Assembly (NCBI GenBank): GCA_020850835.1
Contig: JADZDX010000105.1
Location: 1-32,691 of the forward strand
Source: Fimbriimonadaceae bacterium
GTDB lineage: Bacteria; Armatimonadota; Fimbriimonadia; Fimbriimonadales; Fimbriimonadaceae
Reading direction: 5' to 3'
Length of the DNA: 32,691 nt
In this document: positions 1 to 8,252 of the stretch, in pieces
Layout of the letters: the number at the start of each line of letters is the position of its first letter
Numbering within the stretch: position 1 is the first letter of the stretch
Program-made: the position numbers and the translations under genes
The notes under the pieces: model-generated
What the model was told of the DNA's origin: nothing
The model's database searches: none
What the model saw: only the letters and a program-made list of their open reading frames with translations

Positions 1-181
1 CCTTCGGGCTCATCCCAGGTGTGCGAAATCTCGTACGGCGACGCCATAGCAGTGCAGCAATCCGTGCCGCCTGCGACATTGAAAGCGTCTCGGGCTTTAA
101 TTTTAACCTAGTTAAGCTCATCTGGACTGAAATAGCGAGTAAAGCAAATTCAGGGCCTCAAAGGTAGACTCCATTCTGACG
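1..181. other. Left-edge region upstream of nuoE, no gene assigned
   Basis: A plus-strand frame is open from base 1 to a TAG at 109-111 and could be the tail of an upstream gene. A minus-strand frame starting with ATG at 79 also runs off the left edge. Neither piece, at 26-36 codons, can be recognised. A possible promoter for nuoE is TTGAAA at 79-84 and TTTAAC at 102-107 with a 17-bp spacer; this match is weak. There is no Shine-Dalgarno sequence directly before the nuoE ATG. Confidence 0.3.
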
Positions 182-889
182 ATGAGCGAGTTGATCCAAC
201 TGGGGGCAAATCGGCCCAAAGTACCAAAGCCCGAAGACCTCAAGCTCCAGTTCAGCGACACCGCAATAGCTGAGCTAGAAGCGCTCCTGACTCACTACCC
301 CGATCGTAAGAGTGGCATCTTGCCGGGCTTGTGGATTGCCCAACGCGAGTACGGGGGCTATCTGTCGCCCGAAGCCATTGCTGAAGTTGCCTTTCGATTA
401 GATCGTAGCTATGCGGAAGTAGAGGGGGTGGCTACTTTTTATTCAATGTACAACACCGCCCACAAGGTCGGAAAACACCTGATTGAGGTCTGCACATGCC
501 TGACCTGCCAAGTTTGTGGTGCCTATCCAGTGGCGGAATACTTGACCCAAAAGCTTGGTGTTGGGTTCGGAGAGACGACCAGCGACGGAGTATTCACCCT
601 ACATGAGGTTGAGTGCCTAAACGCATGCGATCGTGCACCTCTTGTTCAGGTAGGCGACCAGTACTACGGCCCCGTTGATGAGAAGTCCCTCGATGCGCTA
701 CTCGAACAGCTTCGCCAATCTGACACAAACACCGTGATCCAAATGGCGGACTCGATTGTCCAAGTTCACCTAGCTGATTTCGAGAAGCCTGGAGGAAAAA
801 AGGTTGAATCCGCCAAGGCTCCACCTCCCGCAGCAACTACACCGGCATCTCCAAGCCGTGTGCGAATCCGAGTGGAGGAGACGTCCTAA
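182..889 (+). CDS. nuoE: NADH-quinone oxidoreductase subunit E (24 kDa type, 2Fe-2S)
   Basis: This is the thioredoxin-like subunit of the NADH-oxidising arm of respiratory complex I. It holds the N1a 2Fe-2S cluster on the cytoplasmic side. The four cluster ligands are visible as C104-x4-C109 and C145-x3-C149, the family pattern; C106 and C112 are additional cysteines. The helical N-terminal part, with its HYPDRKSGILPGLW-like segment, precedes the thioredoxin-like domain. At 235 residues it is longer than typical NuoE (about 160-180), because of a C-terminal tail after about residue 175 that ends in a Pro/Ala/Ser-rich stretch. The stop TAA overlaps the nuoF ATG by one base (TAATG), so the two are almost certainly co-translated. 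No other nuo gene is in the window, although genes may lie to the left. Confidence 0.95.
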   Translation: MSELIQLGANRPKVPKPEDLKLQFSDTAIAELEALLTHYPDRKSGILPGLWIAQREYGGYLSPEAIAEVAFRLDRSYAEVEGVATFYSMYNTAHKVGKHLIEVCTCLTCQVCGAYPVAEYLTQKLGVGFGETTSDGVFTLHEVECLNACDRAPLVQVGDQYYGPVDEKSLDALLEQLRQSDTNTVIQMADSIVQVHLADFEKPGGKKVESAKAPPPAATTPASPSRVRIRVEETS

Positions 890-2190
890 TGGCAGAACTC
901 AAACTTCTTTTTGAGAATGCCGGAGATCCAGCCTTTCAGACCTTGGAAGGCTACAAGGCAAAGGGCGGCTACCGAGCCCTCGATAAGGCCGTAATGATGG
1001 ACCGCCAAGCGATCATTGATGAGGTGAAGAAAAGCGGTCTGAGAGGTCGTGGTGGCGCAGGCTTTCCAACTTGGATCAAATGGAATGGTCTTCCAAAGGA
1101 AAAGACTAAGCCCCACTATATTTTGTGTAATGCCGATGAGGGCGAACCCGGGACATTCAAGGATAAGCAGATTATGGAGGAGACCCCGTTTCTGCTCATT
1201 GAAGGAATGACGCTCGCAGGCATTGCTTGTCAGGGGGATGCGGGTTTCATTTACATTCGCGGCGAGTTTATTGATGCAGCCAAAGCACTTCGGAAGGCGA
1301 TCGACGAAGCCTATGCGGCGGGCTATCTTGGGAAAAACATCCGCGGCAGCGGGGTTGATTTCGACCTCTATATCCACCTGGGAGCGGGTAGCTATGAATG
1401 CGGTGAAGAGAGTGCTTTGATGTCTAGCCTAATGGGTGAACGAGGCATGCCGCGGCTCAAGTTTCCCCACGCTCCGCTACCCACGGTTGCCGGCCTGTGG
1501 GATCGCCCGACCCTCATCAACAATGTTGAGACCTATTCATGCGTGCCCTTTATCTTGAACAAAGGCGGCGAATGGTACGCCACCCTTGGTGCAGCAACCA
1601 AGAACTCACGCGGAACGAAGATTTTTAGCGTGAGTGGTCACGTCGCGAAGCCGGGCAATTATGAGATCGAGTTCGGTACCACTCTCATGGAGTTACTAGA
1701 GTTAAGCGGAGGTATGACTGGTGGAAAGTTGAAGGCGTGCGTTCCGGGGGGAAGCAGTGTTCCCATCATGACGGCCGCAATGTGTGACGGGGCGATCATT
1801 GGCTACGAGGAGATGATGCAGGCTGGCTCAATGGTCGGGTCGGGCGGGTGCATGTTCTTGAATGAAAAGACTTGTATTGTTCAGTTCATCTGGCGAACCG
1901 CAATGTTCTACGCCCTTGAAAGTTGCGGTAAGTGCACTCCATGCCGCGAAGGCACCAAATGGATGCTCCAGATATTGGAGCGGATTGTCCGTGGGAATGG
2001 GCAGCCCGGCGATAAAGAACTGCTCCTAGACATCACGACCCAGATTGATGGTCGGTCATTCTGTGGGCTCGGCGACGCCGCGGCTTGGCCAGTGGCTGGT
2101 GCCATCAAGGCGTTTCCCGAAGAATTCGATTTCTACATTGCCAATGGCAAGTCTATCGTGAACTCACCTTTACCCATGGTCCCCGCCTAA
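889..2190 (+). CDS. nuoF: NADH-quinone oxidoreductase subunit F (51 kDa type, FMN and 4Fe-4S)
   Basis: NuoF binds NADH and FMN and passes electrons to the N3 4Fe-4S cluster, partnering NuoE. The glycine-rich nucleotide segment GRGGAGFP is at residues 53-60. The CNADEGEPGTFKD motif and the GAGSYECGEE segment follow. The 4Fe-4S ligands are C346, C349 and C352 (CGKCTPC) and C392 (FCGLGD). The length, 433 residues, is normal for the family. One local oddity is Trp after GAGFPT, where many homologues have Gly (GAGFPTGxKW). The gene overlaps nuoE by one base and ends 9 bp from the convergent minus-strand gene. Confidence 0.97.
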   Translation: MAELKLLFENAGDPAFQTLEGYKAKGGYRALDKAVMMDRQAIIDEVKKSGLRGRGGAGFPTWIKWNGLPKEKTKPHYILCNADEGEPGTFKDKQIMEETPFLLIEGMTLAGIACQGDAGFIYIRGEFIDAAKALRKAIDEAYAAGYLGKNIRGSGVDFDLYIHLGAGSYECGEESALMSSLMGERGMPRLKFPHAPLPTVAGLWDRPTLINNVETYSCVPFILNKGGEWYATLGAATKNSRGTKIFSVSGHVAKPGNYEIEFGTTLMELLELSGGMTGGKLKACVPGGSSVPIMTAAMCDGAIIGYEEMMQAGSMVGSGGCMFLNEKTCIVQFIWRTAMFYALESCGKCTPCREGTKWMLQILERIVRGNGQPGDKELLLDITTQIDGRSFCGLGDAAAWPVAGAIKAFPEEFDFYIANGKSIVNSPLPMVPA

Positions 2191-2199
2191 CTTCACAAG

Positions 2200-2799
2200 C
2201 TAGCCGCTCTGGCGACCTTCAATACTTGCCAACAATACAGCTGCGGCGAGACCGAGCCGGCGATCAAACTGGGCAGATGGAACGAGGAAGTCAATATTTA
2301 GGTGGTAGGTAAAAGGGTTGAAGTTCTGCTTGAAATCCACAACCTTCGTTGATCCAATAAACATGTCGTAGTTCTGCGGGACCAAGGCAGTCAGAAAGCG
2401 TCTTACTAGCGCAAGAAGCATCGAGTCTTCGAGCATGGACCCTACTGCGACTTCATTTGCGTCGTATACAACCCATTCATCTCGCACAATACTCGCCCAT
2501 CCCTTCCTTTTTAGGACCCCAATCCTTACGCTTGGTGTGGTGGAGAGGTCGAATACGTCATAACTGGCCTTGAAATCCATGATTTGCCGGGCAAGAATGT
2601 GGATTTCTTCTATCCCATTGCGAGAAATCCTTATATCTTCCTTCAGCTTAAGGCCCTTCTTGTTGGCCAAGAAGACCTCTTGACCACTCCCTGGCTCATG
2701 AATGTGATACTGCGCGCCAACGAGTTTCAGAAGCTTTCGCTTCAGGTAGAGGCGATTCAAATCAAGGGGATGGCTATGAGGAATGGGCGGTGCGTTCAA
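2200..2799 (-). CDS. LURP-one-related / tubby C-terminal-like protein
   Basis: The 199-residue protein resembles the LOR (LURP-one-related) and phospholipid-scramblase-like families, which share the tubby C-terminal beta-barrel. The evidence is the run of alternating beta strands of the type 'GLKLKEDIRI', 'ILARQIMDFKASYDVFD', 'VVYDANEVAVGSM' and 'YDMFIGSTKVVDFKQNF', ending in a hydrophobic helix (LGLAAAVLLAS), as in the family. The biochemical role of bacterial members is not established. The start is a TTG whose last two bases overlap the TGA of the upstream gene (ATTGA). GAAAGG lies about 9 nt before it and fits a ribosome binding site. It is the last gene of the minus-strand cluster and converges on nuoF. 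Confidence 0.65.
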   Translation of the reverse strand: MNAPPIPHSHPLDLNRLYLKRKLLKLVGAQYHIHEPGSGQEVFLANKKGLKLKEDIRISRNGIEEIHILARQIMDFKASYDVFDLSTTPSVRIGVLKRKGWASIVRDEWVVYDANEVAVGSMLEDSMLLALVRRFLTALVPQNYDMFIGSTKVVDFKQNFNPFTYHLNIDFLVPSAQFDRRLGLAAAVLLASIEGRQSG

Positions 2800-3470
2800 T
2801 GAACGAGGCCTTTCAGAATGCCATTAGGGTCAACAAACGGGGATAGCTGTGACCAAGTGAGATCAACATCAAAAGTGCCTTGGGCATAGTAGCCCATGTC
2901 GTATGGAGGGAAGATAAACTGCAGGCCCTTCTTACTGATCGTGAAACGATCACGTTGTTGTTGGTTTAGGCCAGCGACCCCATCTTCCACAACGGAGTAT
3001 GCGTTCTGATTCCTCAAACTGGCGATCACGAGGTCATCAACCCAGTACCCACGGACACCCTCCTTCAAGAGATCTTGAAGTCCAATGCGCTTGGGTTTAC
3101 CATTCACCATCGCAAAATTCAGCGTGGTGTAATTTGTGTTTGGATGAGCTCCTGCCGTGTCCCAGAAGATCTGAGTTCGGACCGATATCACGGTGCTTGA
3201 AGCATAGACCACATCATTGGTTTGTTGATAGCTGTACGGATAGCGAGGCTTATCCATGCTGGACGACTCACGCTTGAACTGAGCGACCGCCTGCTTGGCC
3301 TCGGCCTCAAGCGTGCTGGTGGCAAACTTTCCGAGGATCGAATTATCTAGAACCGCATAAGTCGCCTTGGCGTTGAAGAACCCTGGCTTACTGGCCGTGA
3401 TCGTCTTGAACGAGTTAGCGACGCCGATAGAAGCAACAACTAAGAGTGCGATGAGACCGAAGGGCTTCAT
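2796..3470 (-). CDS. Secreted DUF3298/DUF4163-like protein
   Basis: This predicted exported protein has 224 residues. The N-terminus from the ATG at 3470 is a clean signal peptide (MKPFGLIALLVVASIGVANS). The frame is open further upstream to 3524, but that would place 18 polar residues before the signal peptide and overlap the preceding gene, so I prefer 3470. The body resembles the DUF4163/DUF3298 module found in PdaC- and RsiV-type extracytoplasmic proteins: a strand region with 'ASSTVISVRTQIFWDTAGAH', a 'TTLNFAMVNGKPKRIGLQDLL' hairpin, and a C-terminal 'FIFPPYDMGYYAQGTFDV' region. Binding or catalytic function is unknown. A perfect TATAAT hexamer lies 6 nt before the ATG. The gene sits 7 bp after the preceding gene's stop codon. 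Confidence 0.65.
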   Translation of the reverse strand: MKPFGLIALLVVASIGVANSFKTITASKPGFFNAKATYAVLDNSILGKFATSTLEAEAKQAVAQFKRESSSMDKPRYPYSYQQTNDVVYASSTVISVRTQIFWDTAGAHPNTNYTTLNFAMVNGKPKRIGLQDLLKEGVRGYWVDDLVIASLRNQNAYSVVEDGVAGLNQQQRDRFTISKKGLQFIFPPYDMGYYAQGTFDVDLTWSQLSPFVDPNGILKGLVH

Positions 3471-3482
3471 ATTCGCATTATA
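3471..3482 (-). promoter_or_regulatory. Candidate leaderless -10 (TATAAT-N6-ATG)
   Basis: Read on the minus strand, TATAAT at 3482-3477 is followed by six bases and then the ATG at 3470. Transcription would begin at or next to the start codon. No convincing -35 box was found 16-19 bp upstream. The hexamer overlaps the stop codon of the upstream gene, so this would be an internal promoter of the cluster. Confidence 0.45.
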
Positions 3483-5154
3483 TTCCCGGCCCGTGGCCTT
3501 CGTGATGCTCGGGCGGCTTTGCATTTGGATCAGCCTTATAAGGAGGCGGGATCATCGTCCCCATTTTGGTTGTCCGCTTGGCGGAATTAGCAAAATCCAC
3601 TCCAAAGAAGAAGTTCAATTCCACTTGGTAAGCGGAGCGGTCAGGGGTGGCGCCCTGAAGAACGCCATCGTTGATCCCGCCTCTGATGGTCTTCCCTTGA
3701 CCCACCTCGCGAGAAAATATCGATTGCAAGTAGCGCTCCAGATAGAAGTACATCGAGTCCCAGGCGGCTGGGGATTGAGCAAACTCCGGGGCACTCCTTG
3801 AACTTCTCAGGCCCTCGACGGCGAATTGGCGGAACAGGTTCTTTGCCATCGGACTAAGTGCAACATAAGGGATAGCCTTTCCCCGAGAGGCATCGGCTAA
3901 TTGATTCGCCGTTAACATCGAAAGGAAGTCAAACAGCTCAACGTCATCAATTAGTTGGCCCAATTCTGCCTGAACTCGGAAGTTGCGGTACCGAGAACGC
4001 GTCATTCCGTTCATGTCGGTAATGAACTTAACCAAACTTGGTAAGTCATTGGCCCCACCTCGCTCAACAGCTTGAAGAAGGTCAATATCGCACGACGTTA
4101 GCCGCTCGATGGCGGCGGCTTTTGGAACGTAAGTGATCCAGTTCCCCTCCAGCCGGAGTTCTGCGGCATTGCGCCTTGCCAACTCGGTCAACCCACTCAA
4201 GACATTCTTGATTGGCTGGCTAGCAAGGTCATTGGACAAACCGCGAGTCAACAGCCCTTCTGACACTGTATCAATGCCCAATTCACGGTGCGCCGTCTCT
4301 AAAACATCAAGATCTCCGGGTGAGAATGGGATGTCCCGCCAACTCCCGTCCCGTCCCCTAAACTCTCTCGTGATTCCCTTTCCCGGCCCAGCTGGCAAAA
4401 CACGGATCGATGATTCATCGGGCCAATCAAAGGAGTCAATTGCGCCCTCGGCCCCCGAGTCTGAAGTGGATACCCGACCACTAACAGGGTCACCCACGAT
4501 CCAAAACCACTTACCTCCTGCCAGCCCCTCTTGGGCTAACCAAGCACCAAACCGCTTGCCCGCGACCATCTGATGCCAGGTTGTCTCAGGCCAATCCCGG
4601 GCCAACCGCATAAACGAGTACAGCCCTGGCGAACGCTCAAAAGCCTTGAGCTTGTCAATTCGCCGCTGGCCTGCCGTGAACTGGTCCCCCCAACCGCTGG
4701 GGCGATCGCGCCTCAGGTCGTTGATCACCTTCTCAGTTCGAGAGATCTCGTCGCGAATCGATGAGAATGATCGATCAGACTCCTTGATGAGCGCTAGGAA
4801 ATCTGCTAGCAACAACTTCTTGCTAGCGGCGAGGTTCTTGCCGACCACATTCTTTTCGTACAGAGCAACATCTTCCCGCTGCGTCAGCCTAAGCCCCACC
4901 CACTGGGCCCCGAGCACTTCGGCCATGCGAGTCATAAACTCGCGACGTGGCTGATCGGTCACAAGCGCCGTTAGGCGGCGATCTGCCAAGCGAGGATCAA
5001 CTTTGATTTCTAATCCTGTTTCTTTACGCAATTGAGACAGAACTTGAGGAACGGGCTTCAGTCGAAACTCATAGCCAGCGCTAGCTTTCAGTTCTGGAGC
5101 ACTGAGGTCTGCCCCCGAAACCGCCAATAGGTGCGCAACAAGGCTAGCAAGCAT
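3478..5154 (-). CDS. Secreted protein of unknown function, possible STN-like N-terminal domain
   Basis: The 558-residue protein is not recognised as a whole. The N-terminus is hydrophobic and looks like a short signal sequence (MLASLVAHLLAVSGADLSAP). Residues about 28-85 ('YEFRLKPVPQVLSQLRKETG', then 'VDPRL...TALVTDQPRREFM') resemble the STN fold seen at the start of secretins and TonB-dependent proteins, with the usual beta-alpha-beta order. There is no secretin or beta-barrel domain behind it. The rest is mostly alpha/beta with no catalytic motif I can name, and the C-terminus is His/Pro-rich (PPEHHEGHGPGI). The ATG follows the TAG of the amidase gene directly (TAGATG), so the two are likely translationally coupled. 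Confidence 0.6.
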   Translation of the reverse strand: MLASLVAHLLAVSGADLSAPELKASAGYEFRLKPVPQVLSQLRKETGLEIKVDPRLADRRLTALVTDQPRREFMTRMAEVLGAQWVGLRLTQREDVALYEKNVVGKNLAASKKLLLADFLALIKESDRSFSSIRDEISRTEKVINDLRRDRPSGWGDQFTAGQRRIDKLKAFERSPGLYSFMRLARDWPETTWHQMVAGKRFGAWLAQEGLAGGKWFWIVGDPVSGRVSTSDSGAEGAIDSFDWPDESSIRVLPAGPGKGITREFRGRDGSWRDIPFSPGDLDVLETAHRELGIDTVSEGLLTRGLSNDLASQPIKNVLSGLTELARRNAAELRLEGNWITYVPKAAAIERLTSCDIDLLQAVERGGANDLPSLVKFITDMNGMTRSRYRNFRVQAELGQLIDDVELFDFLSMLTANQLADASRGKAIPYVALSPMAKNLFRQFAVEGLRSSRSAPEFAQSPAAWDSMYFYLERYLQSIFSREVGQGKTIRGGINDGVLQGATPDRSAYQVELNFFFGVDFANSAKRTTKMGTMIPPPYKADPNAKPPEHHEGHGPGI

Positions 5155-6519
5155 CTACCGTACTGGCCCTACGATCCGGACAGCATCCGCCATAACCACC
5201 GCACCTTGTGGGGTCAATGCCTTCACTCGCACAAATCCACCACCAGCGCTGAAGCTCTGGCGCCCTAATAGATTCCATTGACCACCAGCAGTGGTTTGGT
5301 CGCGAAGAGTTGTAAAGGTATCGCGCCGACCAACAAGCTCGTAGCGCACCTTGGGCGATCGGTTGGCACCTTGTGGCCACCAAGCATAGACTTCATATTG
5401 ACCGGTTTGTGGAGCATCCACGAACCATTCGGCGGACGCTGGCGTTCTTTGGAGGGCACTGGAGTAGCGATAGTCGGCGCCATATTTATCGGCCGATGAC
5501 GTACCCGTACTCCAAACGCCCACGGTCGAAAAACCAGGGTCCACGTTGTCAATAACCTTGTCAATCACCCCTACGCCGACATCAAATTCCAATTCGGGCC
5601 CCATGAACCCAGTGGCACTGTGATAAAGCTGCATCGTCTCCGTGTAATGCCCGGGCGCAACCGGAGCCCGCCACTGAAACCGATACTCGCCAATCCCTTG
5701 AGATGGTACGGCCGAAGATGGTGCTGCAATATTACTGGAGCTAATCCAGTCGCCAGACACATAAAATGGACTGACTCTGCTAGCGGGTGTGGTTCGCAAT
5801 GTGACCTGGTTATTCCCCGTACCGGTGAGCCACGTGAACTCGCTTGTATTAACGAACCGGACAATTACTTCTACCTCTTGACCGGGCTGCATAAAGACAG
5901 GCATCGTGTCCGAATCATAGTTGGCGCCACGAGTCACCAGATCCATGTAAAGGTCCCAGTCCCAATAAACACTTGGGCATGCAGTCCCCCCAATTCGTAC
6001 CTGTTTATGTCCCAAAATGCCCGGTGTTATCGTAGATAGGTCGGTCGAAGGCGTCACGTTCGGGTCGTGAAACCGCGGGATACCGTAGGTAGTAGTCAGC
6101 CAACGAACCAAATCCGCACTTGAGCGATACATCGCATCTGTGAACCAACTGGTCGGGTTACTTCCCGTGGTTATCGCTTCGTGCTCAATGCCGATGCTCC
6201 GGTTATTAACGGCGCCGTTTCCCGCGTGCCACGCAATGTCTTTGCCCCGTACCATTTGGGTTACAAACCCGTCGCTGCTTCGGACCACATAATGGGCGCT
6301 AACATTACTCGTGGCGTTTTGGAACCAGTTAATCGCCCCATTGTAGGTTCCCTCGGTTACATGGATGATCACGTAGTGGAAGGGATACGTTGTAGGCCGA
6401 TTGCTTACCGTGAAGTTGGTGCTGTCCGCCGGGTTCCAAGTTGCGCCAGGATAATCTGCTTGCGCGACGGCCAGTACAGAGCCTGCGGCTACCAGACACG
6501 TTAGGACAGTGCGTTTCAT
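5155..6519 (-). CDS. Secreted N-acetylmuramoyl-L-alanine amidase with Ig-like and golvesin-like domains
   Basis: This is an exported peptidoglycan amidase of the Amidase_2/PGRP type, which cleaves the bond between MurNAc and L-Ala. A signal peptide (MKRTVLTCLVAAGSVLAVAQA) is followed by the zinc amidase domain at about residues 30-190. Likely zinc ligands are H53 (IIHVTEG), H171 (GHKQV) and C181 (GTACPS); Cys as third ligand is the T7-lysozyme/PGRP form, whereas AmpD uses Asp. The IGIEHEA segment is also typical. Residues about 200-310 look like an Ig-like/NBR1-type beta domain. Residues about 330-454 resemble the golvesin C-terminal-like domain (YEVYAWWP...VMADAVRIV). I chose the second ATG (6519) because a TACAAT -10 overlaps the first (6528). 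It heads the minus-strand cluster. Confidence 0.87.
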   Translation of the reverse strand: MKRTVLTCLVAAGSVLAVAQADYPGATWNPADSTNFTVSNRPTTYPFHYVIIHVTEGTYNGAINWFQNATSNVSAHYVVRSSDGFVTQMVRGKDIAWHAGNGAVNNRSIGIEHEAITTGSNPTSWFTDAMYRSSADLVRWLTTTYGIPRFHDPNVTPSTDLSTITPGILGHKQVRIGGTACPSVYWDWDLYMDLVTRGANYDSDTMPVFMQPGQEVEVIVRFVNTSEFTWLTGTGNNQVTLRTTPASRVSPFYVSGDWISSSNIAAPSSAVPSQGIGEYRFQWRAPVAPGHYTETMQLYHSATGFMGPELEFDVGVGVIDKVIDNVDPGFSTVGVWSTGTSSADKYGADYRYSSALQRTPASAEWFVDAPQTGQYEVYAWWPQGANRSPKVRYELVGRRDTFTTLRDQTTAGGQWNLLGRQSFSAGGGFVRVKALTPQGAVVMADAVRIVGPVR

Positions 6520-6532
6520 GCCTTTCATTGTA
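6520..6532 (-). promoter_or_regulatory. Candidate leaderless -10 of the amidase cluster (TACAAT-N7-ATG)
   Basis: On the minus strand TACAAT occupies 6532-6527, with seven bases before the ATG at 6519. A weak -35 (TTCAAT at 6554-6549) gives a 16-bp spacer. The site lies back to back with the glycosyltransferase promoter in the 67-bp divergent gap. Confidence 0.45.
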
Positions 6533-6549
6533 TCAAGACTTTGCCTGAA

Positions 6550-6586
6550 TTGAACTAGGTTCTTGTAACAGGGCTACAATTCGGAC
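6550..6586 (+). promoter_or_regulatory. Candidate promoter of the glycosyltransferase, leaderless (TACAAT-N6-GTG)
   Basis: TTGAAC at 6550-6555 and TACAAT at 6575-6580 are separated by 19 bp, slightly long for a housekeeping sigma factor. The -10 is followed by six bases and the GTG start at 6587, so transcription should start at or beside the GTG. There is no Shine-Dalgarno sequence. Confidence 0.5.
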
Positions 6587-7435
6587 GTGCCGCTTGTCAG
6601 CATTGTGCTCCCAACCTACCAAAGACCAGCGGATTTGCGGTCTGCGGTTGCCAGCATCCTTGCTCAGACCCTGACTGACTGGGAACTCCTTATCGTAGAT
6701 GATGCTTCCACCCCTCCCATTTCTCCTAATTTTGACGATCCTCGGATCCAAGTGATCCGCAACGAGTCCAATCTCCGTTTGCCCCGATCCTTGAATCGAG
6801 GTTTTTCCCAGGCTAAAGGCAAGTACTTGACTTGGACCAGCGACGATAACTGGTATAGACCATGCGCTCTGCAAAGCATGGCTCAGGCATTAGAAGCCAA
6901 CCCGGCGGTCGACCTTATATACGCGGGTGCAAGTATCGTCAGCGCCCAACGCGAATTCATTCGATCTTGGCCCGCCCTTCAAGTAGAAGATCAACCGATC
7001 TTGCCTTGGTGCGGAGCTTGTTTCCTCTACCGCCGCGAACTCGCCGACCGAGTGGGCGAGTATCGAGCAACTGCCTTCTTGGCGGAAGACCTGGACTTCT
7101 GGATTCGTGCCCGCATCGCGGGGGAGTTTCTTGCCCTAAACGAGGACCTCTATGAATACCGTGAACACGCCGAATCCCTTTCTAGTACTCGCAGAGACGA
7201 GGCTAGGCAACAAAGCGCTAGAGTAGTTGAAGAGCACTGGCCCAACATATCTTGGTTTACCAGGCGCACCCGGGGACAGACAGCCCTCGGTCTTGCGGAG
7301 GCTGCCTATCGGCGCCGGGACATCGGAGCCCTTCGCCATTGGACTCGGATCGCCATCTGGGGGTGCCCAGATAAAGTCTTCATGGACTTCAAACGAGGCC
7401 TTTTGGCGGCTATCGGGTTGATAAGACTAGGTTAG
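6587..7435 (+). CDS. Family 2 glycosyltransferase
   Basis: This is a GT-A fold glycosyltransferase that would transfer a nucleotide-activated sugar to a polysaccharide or lipid acceptor in the cytoplasm; the substrate cannot be read from sequence. The N-terminus has the family opening 'VSIVLPTYQRPADLRSAVAS', then 'ELLIVDDAS' near residues 34-42 for UDP binding. The metal-binding acidic motif is in 'TSDDNW' (residues 84-89). 'FLAEDLDFWIRAR' corresponds to the catalytic-base ED region. At 282 residues it is a single-domain member with no membrane segments. The start is GTG at 6587, supported by the leaderless -10 just before it. It is divergent from the amidase and is followed by sufC, with which it has no obvious functional link. 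Confidence 0.85.
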   Translation: MPLVSIVLPTYQRPADLRSAVASILAQTLTDWELLIVDDASTPPISPNFDDPRIQVIRNESNLRLPRSLNRGFSQAKGKYLTWTSDDNWYRPCALQSMAQALEANPAVDLIYAGASIVSAQREFIRSWPALQVEDQPILPWCGACFLYRRELADRVGEYRATAFLAEDLDFWIRARIAGEFLALNEDLYEYREHAESLSSTRRDEARQQSARVVEEHWPNISWFTRRTRGQTALGLAEAAYRRRDIGALRHWTRIAIWGCPDKVFMDFKRGLLAAIGLIRLG

Positions 7436-7447
7436 ATCGGGTACAAA
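7418..7447 (+). promoter_or_regulatory. Candidate promoter of sufC-sufD
   Basis: TTGATA at 7418-7423 and TACAAA at 7442-7447 are separated by 18 bp, a reasonable sigma-70-type match. The first hexamer lies inside the last codons of the glycosyltransferase gene. A leader of roughly 35 nt would precede the sufC ATG. No Shine-Dalgarno sequence is visible in front of that ATG. Confidence 0.4.
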
Positions 7448-7489
7448 TCAAGACAACTTTGGGCAGATTCATGCCCGGCCCTTCCCACC

Positions 7490-8248
7490 ATGCTTGAAAT
7501 CCAAAATTTGCACGCTCGCGTAGAGGAAAAACCGATCCTCAAGGGCGTAAACCTCACCATCAATCCAGGCGAAGTTCACGCCATCATGGGGCCAAATGGG
7601 TCGGGTAAGTCAACCCTCGCCAATGTGATTGCTGGGCGGGATGACTACGAGGTGACCGAAGGTACCGTCCTCTTTGAAGGCGAGGATCTGTTGGAGCTTG
7701 CTGTGGATGAGCGAGCCGTACGGGGGTTATTCTTGGCCTTCCAGTATCCGGTCGAAATTCCCGGTGTAAGTAACGCTTACTTCTTACGCTCCGCCCTTAA
7801 TGCCTGTCGAAAGGCCTCGGGCCAGCCCGAGCTAGATGCTCTTAAATTCATGGCTTTGGTGAAAGACAAAGCCAAGAGTCTTGGTTTGGACTCTTCGATG
7901 CTCCAGCGCAGTGTTAATGAAGGGTTTAGCGGCGGCGAAAAGAAGAGGAACGAGATTTTTCAGATGGCGGTTCTTGAACCCAAGCTTGCGGTTCTCGATG
8001 AAACAGATAGTGGCCTTGATATTGACGCCCTTAAAGTTGTGGCTGATGGCGTGAATGCGCTGCGGGGGCGAGATCGAGGATTCCTTATCGTCACTCACTA
8101 TCAGCGGCTCCTCGATCATATCGTCCCCGACTTTGTCCATGTAATGGCCGATGGCCGATTGGTGAAGAGCGGCGGCAAGGACCTCGCTCTCGAACTGGAA
8201 CAGAAGGGCTACAGTTGGATTGAGGAGCAGTTTGCCGGGAAGGCGTGA
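7490..8248 (+). CDS. sufC: Fe-S cluster assembly ATPase SufC
   Basis: SufC is the ABC-type ATPase of the SUF iron-sulfur assembly scaffold and works in the cytoplasm with SufB and SufD. The Walker A motif GPNGSGKST is at residues 34-42. The SufC-type ABC signature is '[20 protein letters not shown]', and the Walker B/D-loop is '[16 protein letters not shown]', where the Glu-Thr-Asp-Ser order is characteristic of SufC. The switch His is in '[11 protein letters not shown]'. At 252 residues the length is normal. sufD starts 4 bp after its stop codon. Unusually, no sufB is seen on either side in this window, although SufBCD is the usual working unit; sufB may be elsewhere in the genome. Confidence 0.95.
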   Translation: MLEIQNLHARVEEKPILKGVNLTINPGEVHAIMGPNGSGKSTLANVIAGRDDYEVTEGTVLFEGEDLLELAVDERAVRGLFLAFQYPVEIPGVSNAYFLRSALNACRKASGQPELDALKFMALVKDKAKSLGLDSSMLQRSVNEGFSGGEKKRNEIFQMAVLEPKLAVLDETDSGLDIDALKVVADGVNALRGRDRGFLIVTHYQRLLDHIVPDFVHVMADGRLVKSGGKDLALELEQKGYSWIEEQFAGKA

Positions 8249-8252
8249 TGCG

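Noticed and set aside
1-111. C-terminal end of an upstream plus-strand gene
   Set aside because: The frame is open to the TAG at 109, but a minus-strand frame is open too, and neither short peptide can be identified.
3471-3524. Longer start for the DUF3298-like gene
   Set aside because: It would put polar residues before a clear signal peptide and overlap the upstream coding region.
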